From: Eumeta japonica
Lineage: Eukaryota > Arthropoda > Insecta > Lepidoptera > Psychidae
Direction: 5' to 3'
Assembly (NCBI GenBank): GCA_005406025.1
Contig: BGZK01000016.1
Location: 744,001 to 808,000, forward strand
DNA: 64,000 nt
Below the pieces are notes generated by a model. It saw only the letters and a list, made by a program, of their open reading frames with translations, made no database searches and was not told the origin of the DNA. The position numbers and the translations under genes are program-made. Below, one piece after another: positions 35,142 to 47,745 of this stretch (its first letter is position 1; each line of letters opens with the position of its first letter).

Positions 35142-35201
35142 TTTAAAACATTTATTTATACAAAGAATTATATTTAAAACATTAATTTATACAAAGAATC
35201 T
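35142..35201. repeat. two-copy tandem repeat, 31-bp unit
   Basis: 'tttaaaacatttatttatac' 'aaagaattata' is followed at once by 'tttaaaacattaatttatac' 'aaagaatct'. Confidence 0.75.
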
Positions 35202-35309
35202 CACTGAATTTCATATTAACAAAATTTTATTTTACCTTTACACATACATACGTATTTATATACAAATATACATACAATAACTTGCAATACATTTGCAAGC
35301 TATGCACTA

Positions 35310-35744
35310 ATTCTCTAGTGCTGCGCGCGCGGCAGACCGATCATAGTTGAGTGGGAGAGAGACGCAAGGCATTCGGCAGACCTCTCGTTCGGTGACTCAT
35401 CGTAACGTTACCGAGCGTTACACTTTTTCATAAGTGACTCAGCCGCAACCTAATTTAAGACGTTGTCACGTCAAAAAATTTACGTTTTTAAATATCACCT
35501 TTTATGTGTTTGTTTTGATGTGATGTATTTAATTTTTATTGTGAAGTTTTTACACAAATTATTCTTCAAGAAAAACGGATTTCACAAAAGAAATCTCATT
35601 TCTTTTATACATACGTTTGTTTGGTGCGACTAAAACGAATCATTGAAAATTTCTATACATTTAAGTAAGTACTACACCGGTGAGTTTCTGCGACGACTTC
35701 GAGTGACTATCGTGTCAAATCTTAAACTATAATACTGAGTCCAG
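35310..35744 (+). promoter_or_regulatory. candidate promoter plus non-coding first exon
   Basis: A CpG-dense tract (35,310-35,460) is followed by about 280 nt without a long frame. It ends at 'tactgagtccag' with GTAAGTATG, a strong 5' splice site near 35,744. A weaker alternative donor (AAGTAAGTAC) is at about 35,663. This is the layout of an insect promoter with a 5' UTR exon and a long first intron, but no further exon was found in the window. Inference only. Confidence 0.3.
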
Positions 35745-35884
35745 GTAAGTATGATGTAAATAACGATTATAATATTATTAATAACAATATAAAATTTTAA
35801 CAAACGTAGAAAATCTTATTAACGAACCCTTACTATTGCGTTGGGAACTCCTAAAAATTGTCCCACATTAATTACAACGGGAAA

Positions 35885-37005
35885 TGATTTACGTGCGCTT
35901 GAGTCGCCCGCGCGCCCCGCCCGCCGTCCGCGGGAACTAACGTTTATTGAAATGTATGTATTTTAGATTTAAATCTTATTATAGGTCCCATCTAATACAA
36001 AGAATGAATGAAGTTTAATGGGTGTTTTATTAGTGTAAAGGCTTGTTAAGTATTTAGGTACGCGTTTTGAAAACTTATTGTTTTATTTAATAACGGGCTA
36101 AATACGACATTCACTGCAGGACGACATTCATTGCGTTTTCCGCTTTTTTTTTCTTAATCAATCCAACGAGATAGTAGTCGTTTAAAACTCTGATCGCTGA
36201 GACCGATAAAGTGTGAGTCCGCTTGTGTGGTGATCCATACCGTGATATAATAGTATACACAGAAAATTTAAATTATTTGAAAAGTTTTAAAAACCTGACA
36301 CAGATTTTTCATGAAATAGATTAAACTTTCAATATCAGTTTCAGTAATGAAAAGGTGATTCAATTAGATACAATCTAATTATTTTCTTAAAATATCTAGA
36401 CAATGCTATGTCACACGAACCGTTGCAAACTATTTTTAACCTTCCCCTCTTAAACTAATACCTATTTGCCCTACAACCTTTCTGCGTTTATTTGGGCTCT
36501 CCCTAAACCTGAAATATTGTATTTTATAACTAAACATTTTATAGTTTTAAGTTTCCAATGTGCGAACAACAATAGTTTGCGCACGCGCCCTCCTTATTAA
36601 CCTACGGAGGGTGTTAACACATAAATATGTAGTGGCAACATTATAATTCATTTCTCAACACTTATACATAATACGCCGTTGCTGCAGTATCATTTTATAT
36701 TACTATTCATTAAATCAATACAATCAAAAATATAAAGTTTCTCTTTATGTTCCCCTGAACAGAGGGTACTAGGAGGTGATTGACCGTCACTAGAGGGGTA
36801 GACATTAAGCTTGCTTAACAGAGAAGATCAGAAAGCAGTAAGTTATGGGTGACTATCTAGTGAACTGATTAATGATTATGTTCAAACATCAATTATGGAA
36901 CTTTTACCAATTAATATAAAGATTTCATGTGTACTTACTATGAACGAAAATAGGTACACACATAATTTTGTAATGTTATTTCATATTGATTAAAATTTTC
37001 TTTAA
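35885..37005. other. non-coding, small CpG patch at 35,890-35,945
   Basis: No gene or repeat is supported beyond the CpG patch. Confidence 0.35.
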
Positions 37006-37011
37006 ATAGAT

Positions 37012-37075
37012 GGCTAATGTTTGGAGACTCTGACCATAAAATCCAAGGTTCCAGGTTTGAATCCCGCCTACGTTT
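37012..37075 (+). repeat. tRNA-like sequence, probably a tRNA pseudogene or SINE head
   Basis: 'gatggctaatgtttgg' resembles an A box, and 'aaggttccaggtttgaatcc' 'cgcc' is close to a B box plus T-arm (consensus GGTTCGAATCC). The anticodon stem does not pair and no complete cloverleaf forms, so it is not a functional tRNA gene. Confidence 0.45.
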
Positions 37076-37079
37076 CCAT

Positions 37080-38095
37080 TTTACTGACTTTAGGGATAAA
37101 AAATTATGACGCGTTCTAACCTATCACTAGCGACAAGACAGCATAGACGATAACACAAAAGAAAATGCAGAGTATACGCAGGGGAAAGAAATAGTATGTA
37201 TTTCTCGTTTAATATCTTTATTTTGTATTAAAATTGCGAAAACGTGCCTTAGATATTACTGAAGGTGCCCGAAAAAGTATTTCAGGTACTCTCAATTCGT
37301 GTCATAAATTTTTGGTATTCCTCCAAGAAACTAGATCGGAGAGCGTCCGATGGGAAATCGTATTAACAATTACATTAAAAGTAATGCTGTATTTCACAAC
37401 ACGATGGCACACTGCACCACGGATCCATTACTGAATTATGTACTTCCTTCTCCTTGTATTGGCTCCTGGATGGGTGTCGCGGTCATCGCTGACTATGATC
37501 CGAATTAATAAATGGATTAATTATTAATATTAAATATATAATATGCAAAACTAAAAAATAGAAACGGTTAAGAGAAACAGTGATCGTAATCAATTCAGTG
37601 CCTATCAGGAATAAGAAGCAACTGCCGTTACTTGTTATTGACTATGCAAAATCACAAGTCCACTAAGGAGCTTAGTGTACGCATGTTCGATGATATCCCT
37701 ATGTATGCATAGACATGATTTATCGTTTTATGAATTTGAGAGCATTATTAAAAAAATTATAAAAAATTGTATGTATTATACAATTTGCCAATATTTAGAA
37801 AACGATTGTTGTAGGGGTATAAGAACTTCGACTTCTTACCGGGCTGTTTCGCTCAGCAATAATTTTGTATTTGTTTTGGTCATGTACGACATGATTATAA
37901 AAGACCTACCATCGAGTTTTTTACTTATTCTTTACGAGGGAAATTCGCCTTCCGAACGAGTTGTAAAGTGTAAATTTACAAAAAAATATGACGCATCTCG
38001 AGTTATTTAATTACCTTGAAATAAAGATATTGTGGATTTGGAATTGAATTTAACTTAAATCTCAGCTATTTCATTTAATGATTTGTTAGAAAAAA
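37080..38095. other. non-coding, nothing recognised
   Basis: The 111-codon plus frame (37,675-38,010) has no motif, no plausible splice context and AT-driven composition. It is not called a gene. Confidence 0.35.
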
Positions 38096-38099
38096 GTGA

Positions 38100-38570
38100 T
38101 GCGTCGCACGGTCTCGGCCGGCGCGGGCGGCGTCTCCAGTTGATAACGCGTCTGCGCACGTTCGTCCTGCGCTATTATCGCTTGTTTCGAGGCTCAATGC
38201 GTGGTTTTTTATGATAAAACAATACCTATTATTATTTTTTTAATTTCATTTTCATCAGTTTATTGATTTGGCTTTATTAAGCATCGTGATTATACCCCAA
38301 CTTATTGTTACCCGTACAATAATAACTCATCATCAGACATCAGTGTGTACATACCTTTTTCTTATTTTAAACAAGAATGAAATAAATCGCATTCCGCAGC
38401 CGACTGTACCCGAGTCCACTTCGTTTTATTAGCCATAAGGGCGTGAGCCCTTAAGCCCGGTTTAGCCCAAACTTGGCGCTTAATCAAAATATTTGGCTGT
38501 GGCATTCGACCGCCGGCTTTGTCCGCGGTCGGCGGCGACACGGCGCGCTAGCGTTACTGCCTCGTTATCT
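38100..38570. promoter_or_regulatory. two CpG-rich patches
   Basis: 38,100-38,180 ('cggccggcgcgggcggcgtc') and 38,500-38,560 are CpG-dense and separated by AT-rich DNA. There is no coding signal. Confidence 0.25.
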
Positions 38571-39479
38571 GATACGTTCTGAGAAAGCGGACATAATTAA
38601 ACGGTTCAAATGGGGGTCTGCGAAGTGTTGGTTTTTTTTTTCTATAAAAAAAAATGGTCAAATAAAAGCAAAGTACAGTCCGGTATGAATATTAGCCTGA
38701 CTGAAAATCGATGGCCACCGCTGCGGCGCATTGTGTTGAATTCGAAGTAACGAGCGAAATCGCTAGTTATTTTATAACAATTCTTATGTATAACAAACTT
38801 TATTAGTATCAATTGTATGTATTAATGATTAACTTTATATTTAATAGGTTATATGCCTATGTTTAGTACAAAAACGGCTTTTTTGACGTACGTGCGATAT
38901 GTATGTGCCACAGCTCGATTCTGAAACGTGACGTACACTATGGTTTTGAAAAACGAGTTGTAAAGTGCTATAAAAAGGAAATGTCGAAGTCCACTAGTCT
39001 GAGAGCCGTTCCCACACGCGAATCTAGCAGCCACATCTTACGTATAAGCAAAACTGTTGAAACATGTTTTCAAACTGTTTTCAGAGTAAAATACTTTTAT
39101 TACGGGAAAGGAGTATAAGATACATAGACACACTTAATGTACGTCGAAGTTGTAGAAGTTACGGTAGATTGAAGGTGATAAGTGAACAAAATGGAAAGGA
39201 ATCGTTCATATGGTAATGATTCGACTTAACCTATCACACATACACACATTAGGTATCAAACATTACTATGTACTTATTATATAGAAAATTACAATAAAAT
39301 TGTGACATGTCAGCACGGCACCACATAATGCACGTTGGACAATTTTCAAAATAGTCTAAATATTTAAAAAAAAGTTTAAACGGTGTTGCTATATTCGTAT
39401 ATCAAAGCGAAAATCACATGATCGTACTGAAATAGACGCTTTTCAAGTTCTTTCTCTTCATCTGTTTAATGCGATATTT

Positions 39480-39990
39480 ACCTTCCCGATTTGAGAGCGC
39501 ACTCGGGTGTCCCAATAAAACCGCACGATGCGCCGCGTTAATAAACCGAGTTTAGGTCGACTTAGGGCCAAAGGACAAACCTCTCAACTAATAAATCCAA
39601 AGTTAGTGTAACTCGGCAGATAAGTGGGAGCGGCCGCACTGCGCAGGATATCAAGGCGAGGGCATGATTTGTGGGCACCGCCGCCACAGGGCTTCACACG
39701 CAGTAGAGAGATGACGACACATTAATGTGGTCGGATCTTCCAGTTCAGAGTCGATATATATACCATTTATTAATCGAGAACATGTACCGCCTCGTCGGCT
39801 TGCCCGCTCCGACTGCATCCGGTACGTGCTGAATGTCTTTCTGCCAGCGGCCCGAATCAACCTCGTTGGCGCCATCTTTACGTGACAACGCGCCAACGCG
39901 GCTAATATACATTCGGGCCGACCGAAGCGAATAGTTTATTCCTTATCGACTAGTGAGCGTTTGCGGGTGCACCCGCGCTAAGCCACTCAT
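39480..39990. promoter_or_regulatory. GC-balanced, CpG-containing non-coding block
   Basis: A 500-bp block that is clearly less AT-rich than its surroundings. Its 81-codon minus frame (39,651-39,896) has no recognisable domain. It could be conserved non-coding DNA. Confidence 0.25.
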
Positions 39991-39999
39991 TAATCCCTT

Positions 40000-41420
40000 A
40001 CATCGCATTGATACATTACACCTGTCTGTAGTCCGTCACTGTTATTTGGTTGTGCGTAAATTAACGTCGTTCCGACCTTGATCCGCCTTTTGGTTTCAGT
40101 GTCGATGCCGATCTTTTCTTAGACTTCGTTACCATTTTTCTGGGATTTTTTAATATTTTTCTGTAAGAAAAATCGTATTTCGTGTGACAGGAAATAATAT
40201 GACTCTTTGCAAGATTCGATTACAATCCGTTCAGCTGTTTTGGAGTTCGTTCGAATAAACAGACGGGCACTCGATTTTATTTACATGTATAGATCATGTC
40301 CTGTCAGCGCATTTGTAATATTAATAATAGCTGCAAAATACATTTTACTAGAGCTGAGCCCGCGCCTCCACACGTTTCGACTACAGAATTACTGGTTAGA
40401 TTTTTTTTCATTACCTGAAAAAATATGTTTTATTTCTATTAGTGTCTCTTTATATACAACATTTCTCCTTTATTCTTTTGAGCGTAAGCCGGTGCCTCGC
40501 CGTTGACAGCGGGTGTTATTTGAAAGATAATAATCCTTGTTACGGATCATGTTTAGAAGATAGACGTGTGCTATCCCGGACTTTTTTGTAGGTCTTTTTC
40601 AGATCTACAATTATACGTCACATTAATTTGATATAGTATATGATGTTTTTGCTTAGCGTAAGCCACTCAAGCGCTCGAAAAGCGACTTTTACCAACTCGA
40701 TTCACCACTGTCGTCAATGTTTATTTCGTATGTTACTCTATGTAACAGAATATATCCTGTAGCTTAGCCAGATAACATAGTTATGAATTAAAAAATAAGC
40801 ATATAAATCGGATAAGTGGTTATCGCATGAAAGGGATGTAAAATGCCATATATCTAGTTTCGAGATTTATATGATTAAATTCTGTTATTTGCACACTTAT
40901 TTGTTTTCTATGTATTGTACGTTGCAAAAAAAAATACATTTCAAAACGACGACAACGTAATTCTTTTAATTTTTCTCAACCACTGCTAAACATTAGCAGA
41001 TCGTTAAAAATAGATACATGTAAACTTATCGGTAAAGATCATAGATATATCAATAAATACCTCAATGATAATTGCACTCAAAAACCTTTGCACTTTGCTT
41101 CTTTTTTTTTTGAAGCGATTGTAATGAAACAAACAGAAAGAAAAACTTTACAGAAAGCTTACAACAATATGGTAATAACGATAACAACATTCAAATCGAT
41201 CAAGCCTTTTTTGAAATTAGCGTGCACAAGCGCATAGAAAAACAGACATAAATTCTAAAACTATTTTTTTGCTTCGGTAACACAAGTGCAATGAGTATGA
41301 TTTGTGTTTTTGAAACAATATTGAATGTGAATATGATTTTCCTAGTTTTCTTTGATGCAATTAAAATTTGCAATGCAGTGACGGTGTATGCATATTTCTT
41401 CAAGATGAAATAGCACTAAA
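40000..41420. other. non-coding, nothing recognised
   Basis: The 99-codon plus frame at 40,207-40,506 has hydrophobic stretches but no start context, family motif or neighbouring splice sites. It is rejected as a gene. Confidence 0.35.
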
Positions 41421-41425
41421 TACTT

Positions 41426-41461
41426 ATCTAATAATATATCTAGTAATATATCTAATAATAG
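41426..41461. repeat. three 12-bp tandem units
   Basis: ATCTAATAATAT, ATCTAGTAATAT and ATCTAATAATAG occur in a row. Confidence 0.8.
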
Positions 41462-42424
41462 ATATTATACACAACAGAAACTTAAACGTTATGTTGACGA
41501 ATCTAGTCTACAGGACCCTCTCATTTGCGCATCCAACGCACGCTTAGTCTGATTTTAGTCATCTATTTCCTATTAGCTTTTAAATTTAGAATATCTCCAT
41601 TGGAAGCCGTTCGATACAACGAAAACCAGATGTTACTACACAAACTAAATAAAGGTCCACTCTAAAGAAGTATAGCTCTGCGAGCGCGACGATAGGTTAA
41701 CTTGCTTTATTACGAGTCCATTATTCTGCTAATGGATTAATTTATTTCCAATCCCCGCCGCTGGGAGAGCCTATTTTTTATTTCCGATATAAACGCTCTC
41801 GATGTTCGTTCTCGATTTATCTGATCTTTTTGTGACGCAAGTCAGGTGCGCGTCGGCGACCATTTATTTTCCCGTTTGTATTTCTATTTTCCAAATGATG
41901 CGCCGACGGGTTACGTACTACGAAATCCCGCAAAGACTGCGACTGAAAAATTAGTATTAATCAAATTTAATATCCCGTACCCCGACTTCGTCCAAATTTA
42001 CTTGTATGGCCTCTGAGCACAGGCGGAGTCCGTGCCGTGCGCCTCGGTAATACGAGTTTCATCACACATCGTTGTTTGCCCGCTTGAATATTCATGCCTT
42101 GTATGCACGTCGCGTTGACGGGATGTAGAACAGTGGCAAAAACCCACATGAAAGTCAGAATTCAGATCAGACTGTGCGCGTGATATATTCGTACAAACGT
42201 TTACAAAAAAAAAAAAGACTACTCCGACTGCCATTAAACTTCACACAAGACGTTAAAACTTGTTACGACCGTAAGCGAAGAGCCCTCGCCCGTGCCGTGG
42301 CTCATCACGTCTTCATAACATTCACGTTAGCTGTCGCTGTAGTCTCGTTCGCTCGAAGCTTCGCCCTTGTCGATGTAGAATGAATTCTTGCATCTATTTT
42401 GTCGTCTTCATCCTAAATTCAAAC

Positions 42425-42535
42425 AATCTTCTCGTCCCCCATCTCCTTTCGATCCCCGTTTCCATCCTGAGTCTAGTTTCGATCCCGGTTCTGGTTCTAA
42501 TCTCGGTCTCGGTCTGTCGATTCCATATTAAGACA
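42425..42535 (-). repeat. R3 minisatellite part
   Basis: 'cgatccccgtttccatcctg' and 'cgatcccggttctggttcta' 'atctcggtctcggtctg' are the complement of the degenerate GGGA-type units at 12,300-12,450. The flanks of the repeat are not recognisable here. Confidence 0.5.
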
Positions 42536-42675
42536 TTATGATAACGCCTCGTATCACTTCTATATTCTCACATGCTTTGATTAGCTATATTTTAATTTTA
42601 ACAATTTTTTCTCTTGATTGATTTTACATAAATTTTCGAGATTTACGTGTTACACCTAATATATATATAATCGAA

Positions 42676-42677
<2 letters not shown>

Positions 42678-42721
<44 letters not shown>
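42678..42721. repeat. (TA)n microsatellite
   Basis: Uninterrupted AT dinucleotide run of about 43 bp. Confidence 0.95.
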
Positions 42722-42723
<2 letters not shown>

Positions 42724-43394
42724 TTTTTTTTCGAGAAGGAGATGAGGAATTTCAAAAAAGTGCGAAGAAAATATTCATTGGAGACGTAAATATTTAGTTG
42801 AGAGTGCTGAAAACTAATTAATGTTATGTATTATTTAATCTTTTTCTCCAAAAAAAGCAAACAAAAATTTAGAATCTGAATTTTATAACTATACTATTGA
42901 TTCCAAAGTTTCCTACCTACAATTATTCTATCCTATATTCACATTTCTAAGAGAAAAGCGATGTCAATTTTCAGTGCTATTATAAATTGGACTTGTAGTT
43001 TCTTCTTCCTGTCTTCGGACTTACGATAGACATATACTGTACCAACACAACTTGTCCACTGCGTCGTCCAGTTCCGCAATCTCCATAATGGGCATTAAAA
43101 TGTGCGCATTGTAGGTCTCCAGAATAAGTCGGTAAGAAATGTTGCAAGTTATGGTATCAGGGATTCTTAGCAGACGGTGCCACGCTGAACTACCATTCCC
43201 AAGCTTAACAGCGACTTTTGTCTGCGTCGCCGTTATGAAGATGGGTTTTGTCATAGTGATCATGATTAGCATTGCGGGTTGGTAGCTGCATTTGGTACAA
43301 GTCTACTTCTTACTAAGTTGGATACTGCTACGTCTCACCCCGAGGACCAGCTCAACCCCCTCCCGAGGGGCGCTTTCTGATCAACAGTGGCCAA

Positions 43395-43560
43395 TAATCT
43401 TCTTTTTAGGGTTTCGTACTGTTAAATAAAAAAGAAACTCTTATAGAATCATGTCGTTATCCGCCCGTCCGTCCGTTCGTCGTCTATCAGGACCATCATC
43501 CTCAGTAACGAATAAAGACTCGTATCAAGTTAAAATTGACATCAAATACTTATGTCTGCA
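43395..43560 (+). repeat. R5 repeat fragment ('AGGGTTCCGTAC' type)
   Basis: 'tttttagggtttcgtactgt' followed by 'aaaaaagaaactcttataga' and 'cgcccgtccgtccgttcgtc' is the order seen in a widespread lepidopteran repeat. The first blocks recur at 47,620-47,700. Confidence 0.6.
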
Positions 43561-45475
43561 TCCTTTGAGGCTATAAAAATAATTAAACTTCTAATTCAAT
43601 GTATTCAAAAATATTGCCAAAACACGGTCATTTGTGTGTTATATTTTGAAACTGGTGAGTATATCTAAACGTAGAAGGTACTTTCCATTTAGCTACAATT
43701 ATGAAATTTGGAAAGAAGAAAGGTATCACAGTACAAGTTCAGACAAATGCAAGTTCTATTCGCATTTGTCCGATTTTTTTCTCTCCACCCTGACGATAAA
43801 CACATAATCACTTTTAAACACTTTAAAATTATTTTTTTCATCAAGGAAAAGTATTACATTATTACTGTTTTAATTTAAAGTACTTTCTCTTCTCCCACGG
43901 GGACATTAACGTTTTTTCGAGAATGGCCAAAGTGACTTTCATTTGTTTTTATTTTAGTTATAATTATAGATGTAATTTTAAATAAGTATTTTAAAAAAAT
44001 AAGAAATATGTTACGAATCCATCCGGCCGTTTATCCAACCGATTTACTTAATTCTCTTTTTCAATACAAGGTATTGACGTATAGATTTGTCGTCAAGCAA
44101 GCTTTCTTTCTCCATACCTTCGGATCTACTTGAAGCACCCGGTTCGTTTTGATCTAAGAATACTTTCTGGAACGAGTTATTTCATTTTAGCTTCTGCCCA
44201 CTTAAATGGATTGAGTTGAAGGGAAACTAGGTGTAAACATTCAACAGTTGAAGTGACAGACATAAGCGTAGATTAATATTCAAACTTCATATAGGTATGA
44301 AGCATTGCGAGGTTAACGATGATGATTAATTATTCTGGTTTTACCTCAATGATTGTCATGTATTGTAAGATACTAGCCTATGAATGTCCCATTGTGAAAA
44401 ATGCGGTTTATCACATTGTGGCAGCGTGAGTAGTGTGTGACTGAGCGCGCGCGAGGCGGCCGACGCCACCGTCTGGTGTCCTCATACCGCTTTGAAGCTT
44501 CTTTCTAGACTCTATAACGACAGAACCATGTGCCTTCAGGTCCTAGAAGCAGGTTTTAGCTACGACCCTGGGTCGAGGCGGCCACTTGGAGACGTCCAAG
44601 ATTCTACTTTGGTCCGGGAGCGCACAGTTGGACGTCGGCTACCGAATCATTATCGTAAAGTACCCGTGGTACTCGACTACGATTTGAGAACGGAAACCAT
44701 CAAAGATCTTATTTTTTGTTCTGAATTGCTAGAAGATTAACTTCTAGCAATTGAGAAAAAACAAAATATTGTTATATTCCTCGATATCCAAACACTAATA
44801 TTAATAAAAATGGTAAATTTCTAGAAAATTTAAAAAGTTGTTTTCAATCAGAACTCAAAAAAGTCGAAAGTTTTTTAATAAAATCCTAGTAAAGTATTTA
44901 TATTTTCAGAGTAATTTCCGTATGTATGCGTGTGTATAAACCGATTGACATACGATTTGCAGCGTTCAAAAAGATTTGACTAAACTTACATTTACTAAAA
45001 TTTGACATCAATCGGCCACATTTTGAATGGGTCTAAGTTGAGATTCTTTAGAAATGATGTTCAAACTATTCAACCGATCGATTTCAAAGTCTAATCAATT
45101 CTATATTTTTCTCATGACCACAACACGTGCTGCAAACTCAGTCGAAATTGATTGATTTTTGTGAGAGATATATGAACATAAAATGTATGAAAAGTGTTCT
45201 TCTGAAGAAAGTGGCTTTAGCATATACAATCCAAATTAAATTTTGCTATTTATTACTCCTTAATTAAATAAACGACTATCTGAAAAAACAGTTTTCTTAA
45301 ATTGTTCAATTTTTCATTTGACTGAAACACTGGGCATAATTTATAAATCTAAACTTCAAGGTTATGTTTGATAATATAATTACAAATATTTTAATTCTGT
45401 TAATACTTATTTAGTTCACGATACTGTACCGAAAACAATTTTAAATAATACGTCGAACGAAAGCACTGGTCCGAT
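43561..45475. other. non-coding with CpG patch and hairpin
   Basis: CpG-richer at 44,430-44,650. AATTGCTAGAAG (44,724-44,735) pairs with CTTCTAGCAATT (44,741-44,752), giving a perfect 12-bp stem with a 5-nt loop. The 82-codon plus frame (44,492-44,740) ends in this hairpin and has no recognised motif. Confidence 0.4.
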
Positions 45476-45479
45476 CGAC

Positions 45480-45740
45480 TCCAAGGAATTTGGCTGTGCG
45501 CCGCCGCGCCCTTAATTAAACGTACGCGCATGGATCAAACTGAGGGTCGAGTGTGATTTTCAGCTCTTAACCACCCTTTACATGTTTTATTATTTAAATA
45601 AGGGTGTATAAGCTATACGAAACGGCCGCCGGGCGCGCCGTACAAGTTCCCACACTGTCGACCCCACCGCGACTGGCCCCGCTCGCGGCGCCCGTCGCCG
45701 TTACGTTAATGTTGCAGTGCTTGCACCTTCTTCGTATTGA
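45480..45740. promoter_or_regulatory. CpG island-like tract
   Basis: Two CpG-dense stretches (45,490-45,540 and 45,620-45,710) flank an AT-rich middle. 'cttaattaaacgtacgcgca' contains a homeodomain-type TTAATTAA core. There is no coding signal. Confidence 0.3.
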
Positions 45741-46029
45741 ATCCCCTATGCCGCCTGTGCCGAACCTTTGATCAAATATTTAACTTACGGTGTCTGTTGC
45801 GAATGCGATCGTGTTGCGTTTTCGAAATCGTTTATACTCCCATACGAAGCCATTGGGATGCGCGTTTTCATTGTCTCGCACTGTGCTCACGGCCGATTTA
45901 AGAAAAGCAGTGAAAATAATAGAATGAATTAAATGCGTAATGTATTGAGCTATTTTACGAATTGTCTTGATGGTACAATTTCAGTCAATTTATTTTGAAG
46001 TGAAACTTCTAATGCGGCTTCCAACAAAG

Positions 46030-46125
46030 TTGCGTTAAACGTTTAACGCTACCATGGAGGGGGTATGAAAGCACTGTCGCGTTAAACGTTCGACGCTCCT
46101 GGGGAGGGGGAATAGAAAGAGACAG
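46030..46125. repeat. tandem pair with palindromic head
   Basis: Two 47-bp units. Unit 1 opens with an 18-bp perfect palindrome, GCGTTAAACGTTTAACGC (46,032-46,049), then 'taccatggagggggtatgaa'. Unit 2 opens with GCGTTAAACGTTCGACGC (46,079 on), then 'tcctggggagggggaataga'. A GA-rich run follows (46,225-46,250). Confidence 0.75.
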
Positions 46126-46254
46126 AGCGAGGGTGAATGCGTGGCACTCGAACGCATGCACGTAGTATACCTGTTAAAGGCCAGCGCGATCGTTAGCAAC
46201 GAGTAGCGTCCAATATTTCAACACAAGAGAGAGAGAGAGAGAAAGAAAGATACA

Positions 46255-47010
46255 CAAAGGTAGAAAGTAGGAGAAAAAAGATAGTAAGTCGGTAGATCCC
46301 AAGCACACCGCGTGGTTATTCAAACATTTCGTATCTTAATTTAGTTACATAATCCCATTGTTAATGTTATAGATTTGGATATTTCTCCGCTCGAAAATGA
46401 TAATTAAAAGATGCGATCAATTGTGAATTGTGAGCAATGTTAATAAAGATTGAGTTCAAACATGAGTTCACTAAAAATCAATTTCTACCCCTTCCTATTT
46501 TCATTTCCACACTACGAAGTTTCACTTCTTCCGCGCGGAGAGACTCTACACAATTTTTTTCACTGGTATTATGCCCAGCTTGGCTCAAAGTGGATAAAAA
46601 TATTTAAACGACCTTCAGGCTTTAGATCCTTAACTCATTACCGATGTCAAACTTAATCCCCGTCTCTTTTCATCTCCCCTCTTTCTACTAACCTCTCATT
46701 CCATACAAGTATTTCTCCATAACTTCACCCGCTTTCTCTCCTTCCTCTATCACTCTCAATCCTTATCGTGTCTGTTTTTTACCTTCGTCAGGCTAATTAA
46801 AATAAATATTTAAATAAGTATTTGGTTTTATTCTATATATTGTATATATAGTACGATATATAAAATATTCTGAATTTAAATAATTTGTCCTCAAAAAGGG
46901 TAGGTAAAATAAAAACTCCCCAGATCTTGACAGTTAACCTTGATAATGATCTGCGTCATTTTTATTTTTCAAAACATAAAAATTAAGTGGATGTTTTTTA
47001 GACAAGTTCT
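46255..47010. other. non-coding, nothing recognised
   Basis: The short frame at 46,450-46,656 is unsupported, and a C/T-rich stretch lies at 46,655-46,770. No repeat was identified. Confidence 0.35.
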
Positions 47011-47049
47011 AAGAAATCAATCAAACTACACTAGTTTGATTGATTTCTT
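47011..47049. repeat. perfect 18-bp inverted repeat, 3-nt loop
   Basis: AAGAAATCAATCAAACTA (47,011-47,028), CAC, then its exact complement TAGTTTGATTGATTTCTT (47,032-47,049). It is the longest perfect hairpin noticed in the window. Confidence 0.9.
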
Positions 47050-47619
47050 TATTGGTGAAAACAAATAAATGTTTTTTTTCTACTAATTGGAATCCGTTCT
47101 CTAACACTATAGAGCTATCGTCCTGCTGCTGTTAGACTTATGCATTTCTTGCGCCGTCAATAACGGACTCGCCGTCCCGCCCCGCATACACAATGCAGTT
47201 CGCTCTTGTGCGCGCCGCGCAGCCGATTTAAGAGGATAAGGCTCGACGACGACGTTTCCGATGCAATAATAGTGCACACCTTGCACTATTCGGTGCATTA
47301 ATGCGTTCTCAAATGTTAAGAGTTTAGTACCCATTCAATAGCAGGTGACAAAATAGTACATCAACAGATGAAACATTGTATGCAAAATTGGAATTGAAGG
47401 TACTGTTGCGAATTTTTCGACTGTGTATTAGCAAAGGGTGTAATGGGCAAACGGAAACCTACGTGTGAGTTCTACGCAGGATACTTGCCCCTTTAAATTG
47501 AGTAGTTAATAATTATTTTTAAAAGCTGTCTGATACTGTCTTCATATTTATACCGTTTTAAACCTTAGAAAAATTGAGATATACGCTTGTAAACTAGATC
47601 ATTTAATATGTTCTTATTT

Positions 47620-47745
47620 TCCCTTTTTAGGGTTTTATAGCCAAAAATAAAACAGGAACCCTTATATTGAGACGAAGTTCCTCATTACGTGTTGGGCGGA
47701 TGAAAGTTACACGGCAAAAAGTGTCCCACCGACACTTTTAAGACA
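47620..47745 (+). repeat. R5 repeat fragment with small hairpin
   Basis: 'cctttttagggttttatagc' and 'aaaacaggaacccttata' match the R5 layout at 43,395. AAAAGTGTC (47,717-47,725) and GACACTTTT (47,731-47,739) form a perfect 9-bp stem. Confidence 0.55.

Noticed and set aside
37012..37075. Functional tRNA gene
   Set aside because: A- and B-box-like motifs are present, but the anticodon and acceptor stems do not pair.
37675..38010. 111-codon plus frame
   Set aside because: AT-driven composition, no family motif, no neighbouring exon.
39651..39896. 81-codon minus frame in a GC-balanced block
   Set aside because: No recognisable domain. The length is expected by chance at this base composition.
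40207..40506. 99-codon plus frame with hydrophobic stretches
   Set aside because: Could pass as a membrane protein, but T-rich DNA produces such segments by chance and nothing else supports it.
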